Shown here: piece after piece, positions 42,063 through 53,972 of the stretch
How the letters are laid out: every line of letters starts with the position of its first letter
How positions within the stretch are numbered: the stretch's first letter is position 1
Assembly (NCBI GenBank): GCA_013368315.1
Contig: JAACJM010000258.1
Location: forward strand, 1 to 64,000
Length of the DNA: 64,000 nucleotides
Reading direction: 5' to 3'
Origin: Tetrapyrgos nigripes
Lineage: Eukaryota; Basidiomycota; Agaricomycetes; Agaricales; Campanellaceae
Position numbers and translations under genes: made by a program
Notes under the pieces: generated by a model
The model's database searches: none
The model's input: the letters and a program-made list of their open reading frames with translations, nothing else
What the model was told of the DNA's origin: nothing

Positions 42063-45000
42063 CGTCGCGGCGTCGCCCCTTGGCCTTCTACGCGTATGAT
42101 GCCTCCCGACATCCCGCCCCCACCAAACGCTGCCATCTTCATCCAAGATGCATGCTACAAAAACAGATACATCCGTTCCAGAGACCTTTCAGCCATTGTA
42201 GAACGTCCAGAACGATTGAGAGCAGTCAAGGTAGGGCTTGCGGCCGCTAGAGCTCGTTTGGAAGATGTAGTTCGTACTCATTCACGAGTTGATGGGACGA
42301 TGGAAGAAGTAAACGCAGCAGAAAACCCTGATGACCTGGCTTCTGCTTTGGACAAGTTGAAAATCGCAACAGATCCCAACCTCAACACCACCAACATCGT
42401 TTCTATCGTCCATTCCTCCGCCTCTCTCGATATCGTTAACAACGCTGCCGTGAAATTTATACATGGAGATATCGATGGAGATGTTTATCTCCAAAACCTA
42501 ACCAACTCGATAAAAGAAAGTACGGAGAAGATTAGTAGAGGCGAGTCGGAGATACCACAAGGGTTGGCGCAGGGAGATTTGTATCGTGCGTTTTTCAACT
42601 CTTTTCTTCAAGTGTTGCAGTCTGATTTCTCGTGTGTAGTCTGCCCCGGTTCCCTCAATGCAATCCAAGGAGCCCTAGGAACTGTTTGTGAGGCTGTTGA
42701 TAGGGTGTTTCAGTCCCCTTCTCCTCCCTCTTTGTCAACTCCAAATCCGTCGAATTACCTAATAGACCGCGCCTTCGTCGCCATACGACCTCTAGGCCAT
42801 CACTGTGGGGAAGATACGCCCTCGGCGTTCTATTTCGTGAACAATGTCGCCGTTGCAGCTGCTCATGGTGCGTTGCGTTCCTCTTATTCGTCTTGTCCAT
42901 AATCCATTCCTGTCCTCGTCGTCTCACAACCCCATCATCCATCTTCACATCCTTTTCTCTTCTCACATCCTTCTCGTTTTTTGCGTTGTCGTCCTTATGA
43001 GTACACCAGTCGCTAATTCCGCGATTTTTCTAGCACACCTCAAACACGGCATCAACCGTGTGGTCATTTTTGATATTGACCTACATCATGGTGGGTCCAT
43101 CATCTTTTTTTATTCCTTCCTTTCTTCGTCATTCTAAATATGTAAATGGACAAGTAACGGCACCCAATCGATAGTATGGCAAATAAACGAAGAGATATCG
43201 ACAGCAACTTGAAGTGGAGGCTCAGGCTGAAGCATCGGGTGAGGAAGGTGGGGAACCTGGAAATGAAGAGGAGAAGAAGCAAAAGCCTGGACTGAAGGTT
43301 TATTATGGCTCGATACACGATATATTGTCTTATCCATGTGAGGTGAGTGTTCCTCCTCCCTTCTAATGACAAGGTATGGACACTGACACTCATTGTTTTG
43401 TAGGACGGTAAACCAGAACTCATCCAAGCCGCCTCCGTCTCGATACATGGTGCGCATGGGCAGTGGGTGGAGAATGTCCACTTACAACCCTATCAGTCTG
43501 AACCCGATGGAGAACGACATTTCTGGGATGAATTGTATCCGAAGGTGTATATGAGACTATTGAGAAAGGCGGAGGAGTTTGTGAAGGATACGAATAAACA
43601 GAGTGACGGAGAAGGGGAAGATGTGTTGGTATTCATAAAGTTGGTTCGTTTCTTTCTACATTGTTTTGAGAGTTGACGCTGACCTACTTTCTATTTTCTC
43701 TCTCTCTATAAACCGCCCTCCTCTTCTACGCTGTCGCAACCTGCCTCGCTATGCTCCTCCCATAACGAAAACGAACAAAAAGCTGTGGCCTCGACGCCTC
43801 CGAGCACGAATACCCTTCCATGTCTCGACACGGTCGGCGTGTCCCCACGAGGTTCTTTCATCATTTTACTAGGGACGTGGTAAGTATACCAGTTTCGTTC
43901 TCATTCTTGCTTCCCCTCCCCCACTTTTTCTTGATGTTAATGTTGCGTTAATGTTACTGACGATGATGACGAACACACTCTCCGACAGGTCGCTTTCGCC
44001 AACAAGCACGCAAAGGGAACCTGCATTCAAAGACTGACACGCAGGCCTGAGGACAGACGCTCCGATGTATTGAGTGACACGCAGATCGATCGGGCCGGCA
44101 CGCAGGTCACATGTACCTGCGTGTCGCCCTGCGTGCCACCTGCATGCCCGTCCCAGAGTTGTCAAAATGGATATTTGCGCCATAATGAGCACAATACGAG
44201 ACCTGTCCTACATGTAGCTGACTCAACAAGTCAAATCAATTTGAAATTCAGGTTTTTCAATGATTTAAAAGCTGACACTGTCCTTTTCAAGTTACTTCCA
44301 TACCCTTCTTGTTCAACTCGCATTCCCTCTTAGCTCGCATTGAGTGTGTTTTGTGAGTATCTAATATTCATATATCTGGAGGCTGTTTTAATTCTTTTTG
44401 GCTCAGATCATGAACATAGGTCCACCGCTGTGGATTGATAAACCAGTCTGCATTATTGATGGCCACTATAAAGGATATTGTGGTTCTGTTTGTGATGTTC
44501 GGCCATTTCTAAACTGCAGTGGTCTACTGCTTCGAGTGGAACTTTTTACCGGAGCATTGATTAACTTCCTCCCTTCTAAAGATATGTACTAGTAAACCTG
44601 ATTAGAAATGGTACGTACATGCATCCCATACATACACATACAGTACAGATAAAAAGGACATAGTGGTGGATGGTGCCATCAAGCATGGGGTACGTGCCTG
44701 ATTGCGGAGTCGCCTAATGGAGATGGCATGCAGGAGCGCCACACAGAATTCATGCAACTGAGATTTCTCGAGTGTTCTTCCTTACTTCTAAGGAGTTGTA
44801 GTAGTAAATCTGAGTATAAATGGTATGTACATGCATACTATACTTATACATAAGTACAGACAAAAAGGAAAGTAGTGACGGACGGTGCCATCAAGCATGG
44901 GCTACGTGCCTGATTGCGGAGTCGCCTAATGGAGATGGCACGCAGGTGGGTACCGACACGCAGAATTCACGCAACCGCTTGGAGGGCGGGTATAGTGACC

Positions 45001-45879
45001 GCGCGTTGATAAGTGGGGTTATGGCTCACTTCACAGGACTCGTGGGAGAGGCTTATATGGAGGGGGATCAGGAGGGGGATCAGCAGAAGGGGAAGGAGAA
45101 AAGGGAGGAAGTGGAGAAGTGGTGGGAGGTAGGGGAGTTGGAAAAGGTGAGCTTTTATACTTGTTTTTCTTCCTGCTTCTTTTCTTTTTCCTTTTCCTTT
45201 TCCGTATTATATATTGATTTGTCTCATCGCCAGATTGAAGCTGCAACGTCAACTAAACCAAAACGTCGAGGAGGGCGTACCTCTCTAACCTCCACCACTT
45301 CCCAATCCCAATCCCCGTCTTCTCCCTACCTCTCACGTACCGTCGATCTACTCAACTCGTTGGATCCACTGGGCCCTACTGCCTCTTCATCCAAAGTTTC
45401 AAGAGGGACGAGAGGGGGAGGGGCGGTGCCGATAGTAGCGTCGTCGATGAAGTTGAGGGAGAGAAAGAAGCCGGGTGCGACAACGGGGACTGCATCTACC
45501 GCCAATTCCAATTCCGCTAGCGTTGTTGCGTCACCTAATAAACCTAATGCGAGTGTGAGTGGAAAAACGGCAGGAAGGAAGGAAGGGAAAGGGCAACGCT
45601 ACAGCAGTAAGGAAGAGGGAGACGATAACGGCCAGTGTCAGCGCAATCTCGGATGTGGTTGAGGAGCCTCCAGCTTCAGACACCGAGTTATCACTATCAC
45701 CATCAGAATCCGAGTCGAGAAATGGGAAAGACGAAGAAGACGAGCTGATCGATGTCGAATCCAGTTCTCATTTGGATTTGAGTACGCCTCGTGCTGAGCT
45801 TGGTTCTGGTGCAGGTCTCAGAGGCGCCGGAAGGGATGGAGAGGGACGGGAAGATGGAGGGAAGAAGCTCCGAGGGTGA
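42030..45879 (+). pseudogene. HOS3-like class II histone deacetylase, probably broken
   Basis: Blocks in order: IFIQDACYKNRYIRSRDLSA then VERPERLRAVKVGLAAA; RPLGHHCGEDTPSAFYFVNN with the active-site His pair; VVIFDIDLHHG with the Asp/His zinc ligands (exon 43034-43090); NGTQSIVWQINEE; VSIHGAHGQWVENVHLQPY; CGLDASEHEYPSMSRHGRR with the third ligand; and LEGGYSDRALISGVMAHFTG. The C-terminal tail is basic/Ser-rich. Problems: the first 11 codons come from a transposon end (an alternative start is 42096); frame cannot be kept through 43150-43210; about 960 bp interrupt HAKG and LEGGY at 44019-44978; and a frame change occurs near 45560. All catalytic residues remain, so the decay looks recent, or the gene has unusual splicing. 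Such enzymes remove acetyl groups from histone lysines in the nucleus. Confidence 0.75.
44019..44978. mobile_element. About 960-bp insertion inside the deacetylase
   Basis: Sequence between the HAKG codons and LEGGY is foreign to the family. It contains two direct copies of a roughly 160-190 bp segment (44556-44740 and 44778-44975; both with GGTGCCATCAAGCATGGG and ACGTGCCTGATTGCGGAGTC), a perfect 9-bp-arm hairpin (CACGCAGGT at 44099-44107 with ACCTGCGTG at 44115-44123) and many ACACGCAG words. The frame 44398-44592 contains CIIDGHYKGYCGSVCDV, which resembles a KOW motif. The ends and any target duplication were not resolved. Confidence 0.55.
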
Positions 45880-46177
45880 TATTAAAGCTTGGGCCCAATC
45901 CTAATCCTAATTCATAATTCATAATCTAGGGGCCTAATCCTCCCCCGTTCCAGTGATAGTTATAGTTGAAATGACTAGATCTAATGTCGTCGACTCGGAT
46001 GGTTGAAGATTTCTGACTAGCTTTCCTTCTTGCTATATCCACCCCGCTTTTGGAGTTGCTTTGCTTTGCCTTTTATCTTTTCCAGAGTTTAGATCACGAT
46101 TCTAGATGACATGGGATATTATTACGCTTCTCTTTAGACGTAAAACAGTCAACATTGATAACGCCAAATTTCCATAA
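45880..46177. other. Convergent 3' spacer
   Basis: The 3' ends of the deacetylase locus (plus) and the GH79 gene (minus) face each other here. CCTAATCC/TTCATAATTC direct repeats occur at 45900-45930. No gene was seen. Confidence 0.5.
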
Positions 46178-48398
46178 TTACAGAAACAAAAACGACAGCA
46201 ACACAACCTCGGTAGCCTGTATATCAAACCCATCTTCCACATCAACAATCTCAATGCTCTCTTCACCACTATACCTCCCATCGTTGGTTTCATAGGTGAC
46301 GCCACCCCAAGTTAGACCACTGGTGTCGTCTGCGTGACTGTCAAACGAAAAAAAGAGAGAACAAAGACAATGTGACATTGATCAGTTTGAAAATTTGAAC
46401 CAGAGGCTGACGTATATGTATGTATACGTACCCAATCGCCAGTCTCTTAACCTGCATCATACTGGGTGCCACAGCGATACGGCGTGCATCCGAGTCATCA
46501 CCAAAATCACTAAAGTCAAAATCAAAATCCACATGCACACTCGTCCTTTTCTCCATCGAACTCGAGAACACTTCCAAATTGATAAACACTGCTCTCGCAA
46601 GCCGACTCCGACTCCGAGTCGACTCCCCTGACCCTGACTCATCCTCGAAATCCTCGAAAAATGTATACGCTGACAAGTTTGCCGAGTTACCAAGCGCTAG
46701 TTCCACGAGCCGAGTGCCGTCTCCGAGTCTGCTGTTGTTTCCAATAGCCTCGGCTGCAATGATAGCAGCGTAATAGGGGGGTTGGATATGTGGAGGTAAT
46801 GGACTGGGTAGGGTAGAGCCGTCCACTGGGGAACGAGTGAGAGTGGTTGGTTGGATCTGGGTTGGAAAGATATATGAATGAGGTGTTAGTGTAGATGTGG
46901 GTGTACAGTTAGCCTCAGAGTCTCGGAGTAGAGAACTCTTCAGTGAAACAAGTGGAACCTACCAAATTATACTTATACCCAACCCCCTCATGGAAAAACA
47001 CCCTCCTCACCCCCATCTGCGCAGCAAACAACGCATAATCCAAAGCCCACAGTGCTGCGCCCGCGACGTTGGACAGTCCAGGTGCTCCGTGAAGGGGATT
47101 GCTATTCGTTTCACCTAGGACGTATTCCCACCCTTGATCTCTTACGACGGCAACATCTTCAGCGAATATGGACAAATTGGAACGAATAGTTGATTTTGTC
47201 AAGAGTTGTTCAAGTTGAAGGGTTCCGCAGTTTGAGAAACAAAAGGCATTGTAATGATGTTGGGAGAAACTTTTGGGGAGTGGGCGCAGAGAGATGAAAG
47301 ACGCAGGATAGCGTAATGGGTACAGGGTGAGGGTGAGTGCATATGCATGAAGAAAGATAGCAGGAGGGAAGTAGCTCACGTTTTGATAAGCTTTCCCGGC
47401 TCGGAATTGAGGATGCCATTGCCAAACAGCCCTTGGGGGGAGAATCCAGAAGTAGAGGGCTCCAATTCAGAGAATGAATCAGCGAATGAACCACCCCAGA
47501 ATTGTGTGTGTGAGTTTGGTGTGATCCCTGAAGCTGCAGAAACATTTGAAGCGAATGGAATCCATCTGAAAGAGAGACATGCATATGATTATTCAAAAAC
47601 ACGGGAAAGACCTCACTCACTCTTGTACGTATTCAGAGATATTATAATCTACAGGGCGAACTGTGTTTCGAGGGTAGATATTTGGTTCGTTTCCGACCTC
47701 CACAGCGTCGAGTATAATGCCAGCGTCTTGGACAACATTGGAAGAAAAGGCTCGTTGAATAGCTTGTGCTTGGAGGAACGCTGAAGTGATGTTCTTGGTA
47801 GCAAAATTTACGCCCCAGATGACGTGGGTATCTAAGGGTAAGTATCAAAAGAGAAGGGAACTCAGAGGGTCAGCCGAGCCAAAGTCAAGCGAGATAAGAA
47901 CTGAAGTACTGACGAGGTGGAAGAAATCGAACGGCTTCATAAAACGCGTCACCAACTGTAATATTCGTTGCCTCGGGATAGGGTTCAATTTCTGTAGGCT
48001 CGGGAAATATCGCTTCCGCGTCCTAAGAATCATTGCAACAAGAAACTCGAGTGTGAGTGGCGGTACCATGAGAGAAGAAAAAACAACACCTTTACGCCTA
48101 CTCCAAAATCGGTATGATCCGCCGAATCCGCTCCAATTCGTATATGTGGGGCTTCACCAGTGATTTGAATGAGGTTGTCAAGTGTATTGAAGAAGAACTC
48201 GTTTCTGCCTGTGGATGCCGTGCCAACCCAATCTAACCAACGATCTTGTTCGAGCGAGAGAGAAAAGAGGGAGCCGGACACTGTAGGAGCATTATCTGGA
48301 GCAGTGAATGGAAGGTTGACGGTAATTGCATGGGTAAGAGCAGCAGTGTAAGGTAAGAAAAACAGGATTTTGCGGACGAAAGACGCGTCTTTGGTCAT
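46178..48398 (-). CDS. Secreted GH79-family glycosidase (beta-glucuronidase-like)
   Basis: The first exon (48090-48398, 103 codons) starts MTKDASFVRKILFFLPYTAA, a signal peptide, and continues LEQDRWLDWVGTA, FFFNTLDNLIQITG and PHIRIGADSADHTDFGVGV. Later exons give FYEAVRFLPP, HVIWGVNFA, ILDAVEVGNEPNIYP with the acid/base Glu, WEYVLGETNSN with the nucleophile Glu, VAGAALWALDYALFAAQMG, and a C-terminal beta domain (PYYAAIIAAEAIGNNSRLGD and onwards) like Glyco_hydro_79C. The stop is at 46178-46180. The enzyme should act outside the cell on glucuronic-acid-bearing glycans. At least seven short introns are present. A TATATAA-like box at about 48438-48446 lies 40 bp upstream. No lesion was seen. 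Confidence 0.85.
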
Positions 48399-48757
48399 GG
48401 TTCGATGGTAGGCAAGGAGTCCTCTTGCTGAGTCTGGGTATATAAGGCCCAATCTTCAGACTCGCTGCTTAACTCGCAGTTTTTTCTCGCAGGTTTTCTC
48501 GCAGGTTAAGTCTTAAGCGAAAGCAGCGATTAAATGAACGTGTCTAGCTAAATAAATAGCAGCACAGGCTGCTTCCCACCACGGGTATTCTACCTTGCTT
48601 GTCTAAGGGAAGGCAGGGCAGATGAGAGAACAACGCTCGATTTGGATGGGAAATTCGTTTTATTTTTGCGAGGTGTGAGAGCAAGATCGCAATCTTGGTC
48701 AAGTGAGAGGGGACCCTAAAGTCATATATAAAGCAACTCCAAGTCCAGACTCAGCGG
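48399..48757. promoter_or_regulatory. Divergent promoter between GH79 and hydrolase genes
   Basis: A 359-bp intergenic region has TTATATA on the minus strand about 40 bp from the GH79 start and TATATAAA at 48725-48732, 26 bp before the hydrolase start. Between them are short repeats TCTCGCAGG/TTCTCGCAGGTTAAG (48485-48510) and AGCGAAAGCAGCG. Shared control of the two genes is plausible. Confidence 0.5.
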
Positions 48758-50162
48758 ATGGCGCACCTCCAAGGCATGGACATGTATACCCCCAAAACGT
48801 ACTCCTTACCAGGAGATATCGAGATCTGCTTCACGGAAAGTGGGCCTCCTCCAGGATCAACAGACTACACTACAGTCCTCATTCTACATGGCACAGCTTT
48901 CTCTGGTAGTGAGTCGTACTTACCTGACAGATCCAGTTTCTATTATTCATACTTACCAACTTGAGTTCATAAATAAATTACGCTTACCTTTCAGATTCCA
49001 TGGCACATCTTCATCAACATGCACACTCCCTAAACTTGCGTACAGTCATTTGGAACCGTCGTGAATATCCTGGGTCCACGAGATATTCAGACGAGGAAAT
49101 CGAGGACCAGGTTAACGGTCGTACGGGGTTTCTGAAGGGATTAGGAGTGTTGATGAAAGACTTTTTGGAAAAGTTCATTCGCCAGGAGAATATCCCCAAA
49201 ACAAACCACAGAAAGACGGGTGGAGTAGTCATCTTGGGCTGGTCCATTGGATGCATTACGGCCATGAGTTTATTCTTTCCCGACACTGGAGTCTTTGACG
49301 ACGATGTTGAAGGTTACTGCACGCTGGAAAGCTACGTGAGGGATCTTGTGCTCTATGGTGCGTACTTATCTTGAAAAATCGACAATATTCTTCTGACTAG
49401 TTCGCATACGTCCATCATCAGATCCACCTCACAATGCTTTTGGATATCCAGGTCCCCAAGGTAGAACCTTCTACATTCCTTTCACGGACCCTGCACATCA
49501 AGGCAAGACTATCGAAGAAAAGTATAAGCTGTTTGCACAGTGGGTGGCGTCTTATTACGATCATGATCTGAAAATGGGAGTCCCAGATGGGTTGAAGTCC
49601 CGAAGAAACGCAGAGAAAACCTCGCTAGATAGTTGGACGGAAAATGACTTGGAAAAGTACGTCTGTCTTCCGGCTGCGATGCGATCAGAAAAAATGTACG
49701 AGGCATATCGTATGTCTGAGCGAAGAGTTACCTGATCTTTAATTATCCATATTTAGGGGCTCACCGGCGATGCAGAGTACGTTGAGAAAAGTCACAGAAC
49801 GTCTTCTGTTCGTTTCATCAGAAGACGGGAGAAAGGACAGTTTCTCCAAAGTCCGCATCACATACATCTCATGCGCAAAATCACATTGGTCTTGTGTTTG
49901 GGCTGCGTACAAGATTCGAAGAATGTTCCAAGACTTTCTGAAGAACGGAAGAAGCCCCCAAAGGTGGATCAACTTTACTGTCATTGAGGATGGAAATCAT
50001 TTCGTAAGTACTTACCGGACGGCTTGCCAGGAAAAATCAGCCTAAAGTCCGTCGTGTTAGGTACATTTGGACTCGTCCGAGGGGTTCCTTGCGATCGTCA
50101 AGGAGGGCGTGGTTGTGCCCAATTCAGATGCGTTGAATGCGGTATCTATCAGTGAGGCTTGA
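48758..50162 (+). CDS. Alpha/beta-hydrolase (paralogue 1)
   Basis: Five or more exons. It starts MAHLQGMDMYTPKTYSLPGD (48758, or Met at 48776). Exon 1 contains TVLILHGTAFSG with the oxyanion-type HG. Exon 2 contains NLRTVIWNRREYPGST and VVILGWSIGCITAM, where GWSIG is the nucleophile elbow with the catalytic Ser. Exon 3 begins DPPHNAFGYP (after a GTGCGT donor at 49358). The last exons carry FTVIEDGNHFVHLD with a likely catalytic His, ending NAVSISEA* at 50160-50162. The substrate is unknown; the family could be esterases or peptidases. It is clearly paralogous to 62965-64000 in both sequence and intron positions. No signal peptide was seen. Confidence 0.82.
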
Positions 50163-50311
50163 GGGTGCGTGAAGTCAGAGGATTTCGGGCGTAGTACATC
50201 ATTTATAGCGTAGCTTTGAGGGGGATTGCAATGTTTTGAGATGAAATTCAGAAGTCTCTACGGGCTGTACATCTTTCTGAAGGGATTATGCGTGCAGTAG
50301 AGCAAAATAAC

Positions 50312-53300
50312 TCAAAAATTGAACGGATCGAATGATTGTGTCCCGGCCGAAGGGATATTAGCTATGCCGAGCAGCTGATCAACGCTCGCCATGAATGAGT
50401 CCCAGTCCTGCGTTGTACTACGTGACGATTGAAGATTAGGAATAATTTATGATAGAGGTAGATATCTTAAGGGACTTACCTTGGGCGATTTTGCGAGGTA
50501 TCTCCAAAGTTATGATCTGTCACTGACAAGGAAAGCAAAGTCCAGCTGAAGAAGTCAAAGTCAATAATTACTCACAATTCGTGTTTCCCATCGTACATTC
50601 ATCAAACAACGAGAAATACTGTTGCATGTCGGGAGATATTGACGAGCTGATACTCGCCTCTGCCGAAGGGCCTTCGAAGCTTGCGAATGGGACAGAATTC
50701 AGAGAATCGGGGATAGGAAGTCCTCCAACTTCGCTTGAGTGGAGAAGAAGGGGCGGATTGGGTGTCGAGTAACTCGTAGGGGAACCCGATGATAGGGGCT
50801 GTATCGATTCCGGTCCAATACTGGGGTACACCGATGACGGCTGAATACTAATTTCGTTGGAACTTGATAACGGGAGAGAAGGCAGGCTCAACGTGGCAGC
50901 TTGCGATTGAGCAGTGCGAGGCTGTTTAGGAGAATTCGCTATCGATCCGGACGTGTTCGCTAGCTGAAGTGGAAAAGGACTAGCAAACATCATGGCGTTG
51001 AGAATATCACTACGACGGGCGGTCAGAACGCAATATCACAAGCTAAGGAAAGATACATACACCAATCGACCTGCATGTGAAGAACTGAAAATTGGTGAGC
51101 TTCACTAAGTGTTATCAGGAAATAGTACGTATGTTGCTTACGCCCGCTCATAGAAGCGAAGTAGGTCGATGAATTTGTAAATATCCATCATCTCTTTCCT
51201 TGGATCGATCCTGATCTTTAGCTGCAGTTATCTGACAAGGTTCAGAGCAAGAACGGTGGCCGAATGGTACATCACGAGCTGTACGTTTGGAATCTATGAA
51301 ATGAACGGTTGAAGCGACAGTTGAAATCAGCTTACTATTAGTTGAGGATGATAATTTCCTAAGCGTTTCGTGAACCTTTCACAGACGCGCAAAGACGATC
51401 TAGCTGCACTTATACAAATGGCCAAAGAAGGGAGTGATAACGTGGAACGATCCCTTGGACGGGGAATGAAACGCCTATGAACTGCAATTTGAATCCAAGA
51501 ATACCAAGAAGAGAGGAGGGTGGATTGCGTGAAGAAAACTGGATCATCGTGCTGGTTGTCCCATTGTACTGATTTTGACTCAGAGAGATGTTTAACATGA
51601 AGGCCAGAGCTACTTACAATGCTCAGGAACCAGACCCATCCATTCGTTCATTGCCGAGTCGATTGCCATCATCGCCTTCTCGTACCATTCTCTGTTGCCG
51701 ATGCCTATCTTGCTACCGAGTACATTCTTTCTGACGGAATACTTTAATTGAAAAATGTTAGTCGCATAAGGACTGACCGGTACTGACCACTTTGTAAAAA
51801 ATTCAATACTTACGATATTGAGTAGAGCAAACCCGTAGATTTCTACCAATCTCATGTATGCGTTCCAGTAGGCAATTTTTGAGGGCTTTCCAGCCGGTTG
51901 AACGAAAGCCTGACTACCGTCTTCAGGCTCCCAGTATTCGTCATCGCATTCAATCAGGGGATCAAGGTCAAAGCTGCGGTCGAAACCATACGCATCAGTC
52001 TCGAAAATTGATCGAGTAAAGGACTAACTCACTCTTGAACTGACATCGCCCTGGGTCTTCCATAATACGCACTCATCATCGTATCAAGAAGTATCAACAT
52101 CCAGAATGCTCGTTTCCATAACTCCCCTTCAACAGTCGGATGCTGGGAACTTGAAGTATGACGTCGATGTGCGCCCTTTTCCTGAGCACGACGGATTGCA
52201 ATTCCAGCTAGCACCCAGGCATTGTCAATACCTTTACCGACGCCAAAAAAATAAGTCATCATCAGCTGATAACAAGACCGCCGAGACGTTAGTTAGCATG
52301 ATGATACTTGAGTGGAAAAGCTTGAGAAACATACACAGTAGAGCTGAAGGTGATACAATTCCAGATCTTCCTTGAACACAAACGAATGCAGGCGAATTTG
52401 TCTGAACCAGCAGTCTCCCGGGTCTTCTTGACGAGATCTTGAGAGGAGTTTAGCACCATGGGCGCATACTGCGAGAACGACGGCGCCAAATGCTGAGTCG
52501 CAATGATGGAGTCCCCCACGAATCGATTTTTCGAACCAAGGTCGATGAAGAAGTGGCTGGTACGTCTCCCATTCGGTGAAATAGATGTCAATGAAACGGT
52601 GAAGATCGTCTGTCGTAGGAAAGTTGTAAATTGGAGCGTCGAGATCATGTTGACTTATCAAATAAGATGGTCCCTTGGCCGAAGCATTGTATTCAGCATT
52701 GGAATAAGAAAAGGTAGCTTCACTTACAGGATCAATCTCCCAAAAATCAGGCCTGCGGATATGAGCGAGAATGGAGTTCCAGTCGGGACCACTCGGACCA
52801 TGGAGTTCCTTATTATGCTCTAGTGCGACTTTCATGAGCATTACATTGCTGGATTCACCAAAATGAGTTCCACGCTCGCGGCCAAAAGCGAACTTCGACA
52901 ATTCTTCAGACAAGTCTTCTATATTGCTCTCCGTTTCTTCTCCATTATCGGAACGTGTATCGGTATCTGCAGGAGTGGAGGGCATGAAATTGGAAGCATC
53001 GAGGTTATCGCGTAACTCGAAAGTCGAATTGTCGTGATTATCGAATTGTCGGTCCTTTTCTAGCTCTTGGATCCGTTTCGCTAATTTGACGAACATTTTT
53101 CGGACGGATTCCTTGCTGTCTGGGATTGTGAACGGTCTAGAAGAAGTCTCATCGAGGATCTGTTTAACCAGGACATCGACTGGCTGGAAGGCAGTCGTCC
53201 AAAGGGTGCTTGATATATACGAAGAAACGATGAGTGTACCCAAAAAAAAAAATAGGAACTGATGCTCAGAACAACGTACCCCCTTTTAGGCCCTCGTTTC

Positions 53301-53675
53301 TGAAATGATGAATCAGCAAAATACGCCTGCAAATCTGGGAAGGAACGAGGCTCACTTGCTGCACCATGATATGCGTACACGCGATACCCAACTTCAAGCA
53401 AGAACTACAAGCATTATCCGGCATATTACCGCTATCACCTATGCAGAAAAGGCAAGAAATGATGTCACATCCTCTAGGTCAAGAATCGCTCTATGTACTC
53501 ACATCGAACTGCCATGTCATCGCAAGGAGAAGTCCAGTTCCAAGGTAGTCAAAGCTAGTAAGGATTGATATGTTCATGAACGCGAAAACACCACTTACTC
53601 TTCCTCTTCTTACACTCATCACAAGCATTTTGAAGCCGTTTTTTTCCTTTCCCGACCCGAGTAATCCTCTGACAT
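50312..53675 (-). CDS. Zn2Cys6 fungal transcription factor
   Basis: The N-terminal exon ends LQNACDECKKRK, a 6-bp micro-exon (53503-53508) supplies part of KIRCD, and the next exon (53356-53438) reads SGNMPDNACSSCLKLGIACTH, completing a C6 zinc cluster. KRGPKRG and a KRIQELEKD coiled region follow. The middle homology domain is clear: RFIDIYFTEWETYQPLLHRP and FGAVVLAVCAHGAKLLS, then RAFWMLILLDTMMSAYYGRP. The last exon (50312-50417) ends DWDSFMASVDQLLGIANIPS. From Met 53675 a run of seven A bases puts the finger one base out of frame; either an upstream exon is used or the run is a frameshift or sequencing error. It is likely a regulator of nearby hydrolase genes. Confidence 0.82.
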
Positions 53676-53972
53676 GATGGTTTGAAGACAAGAGGAGTTT
53701 ATTTGGATCTATTGATATTCGGGATCGATCGGCAAAAGGTGCATATCCCGCCAATGCATACACGTCGAGATGACGTCGAGACGCACTCAGCGCCGGTAAG
53801 TACGTTCTCGCGATTTGGTGAAAAGACGTTGTAAAACTATTCAAATCTGTATACAATTGTCAAGGAAGTAAATGTACATACGTACTAATCGACGTTCTCG
53901 ACTTCTTCTCACTCAAATCATCATACTTCGAGTCATTCCAAAATCCCTTCCCTTATATGCGTGGTCTAAGAT

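Noticed and set aside
47347..48163. Plus-strand ORFs across the GH79 gene
   Set aside because: The minus strand carries the catalytic motifs and splice sites; the plus frames overlap its introns and exons without any signature.
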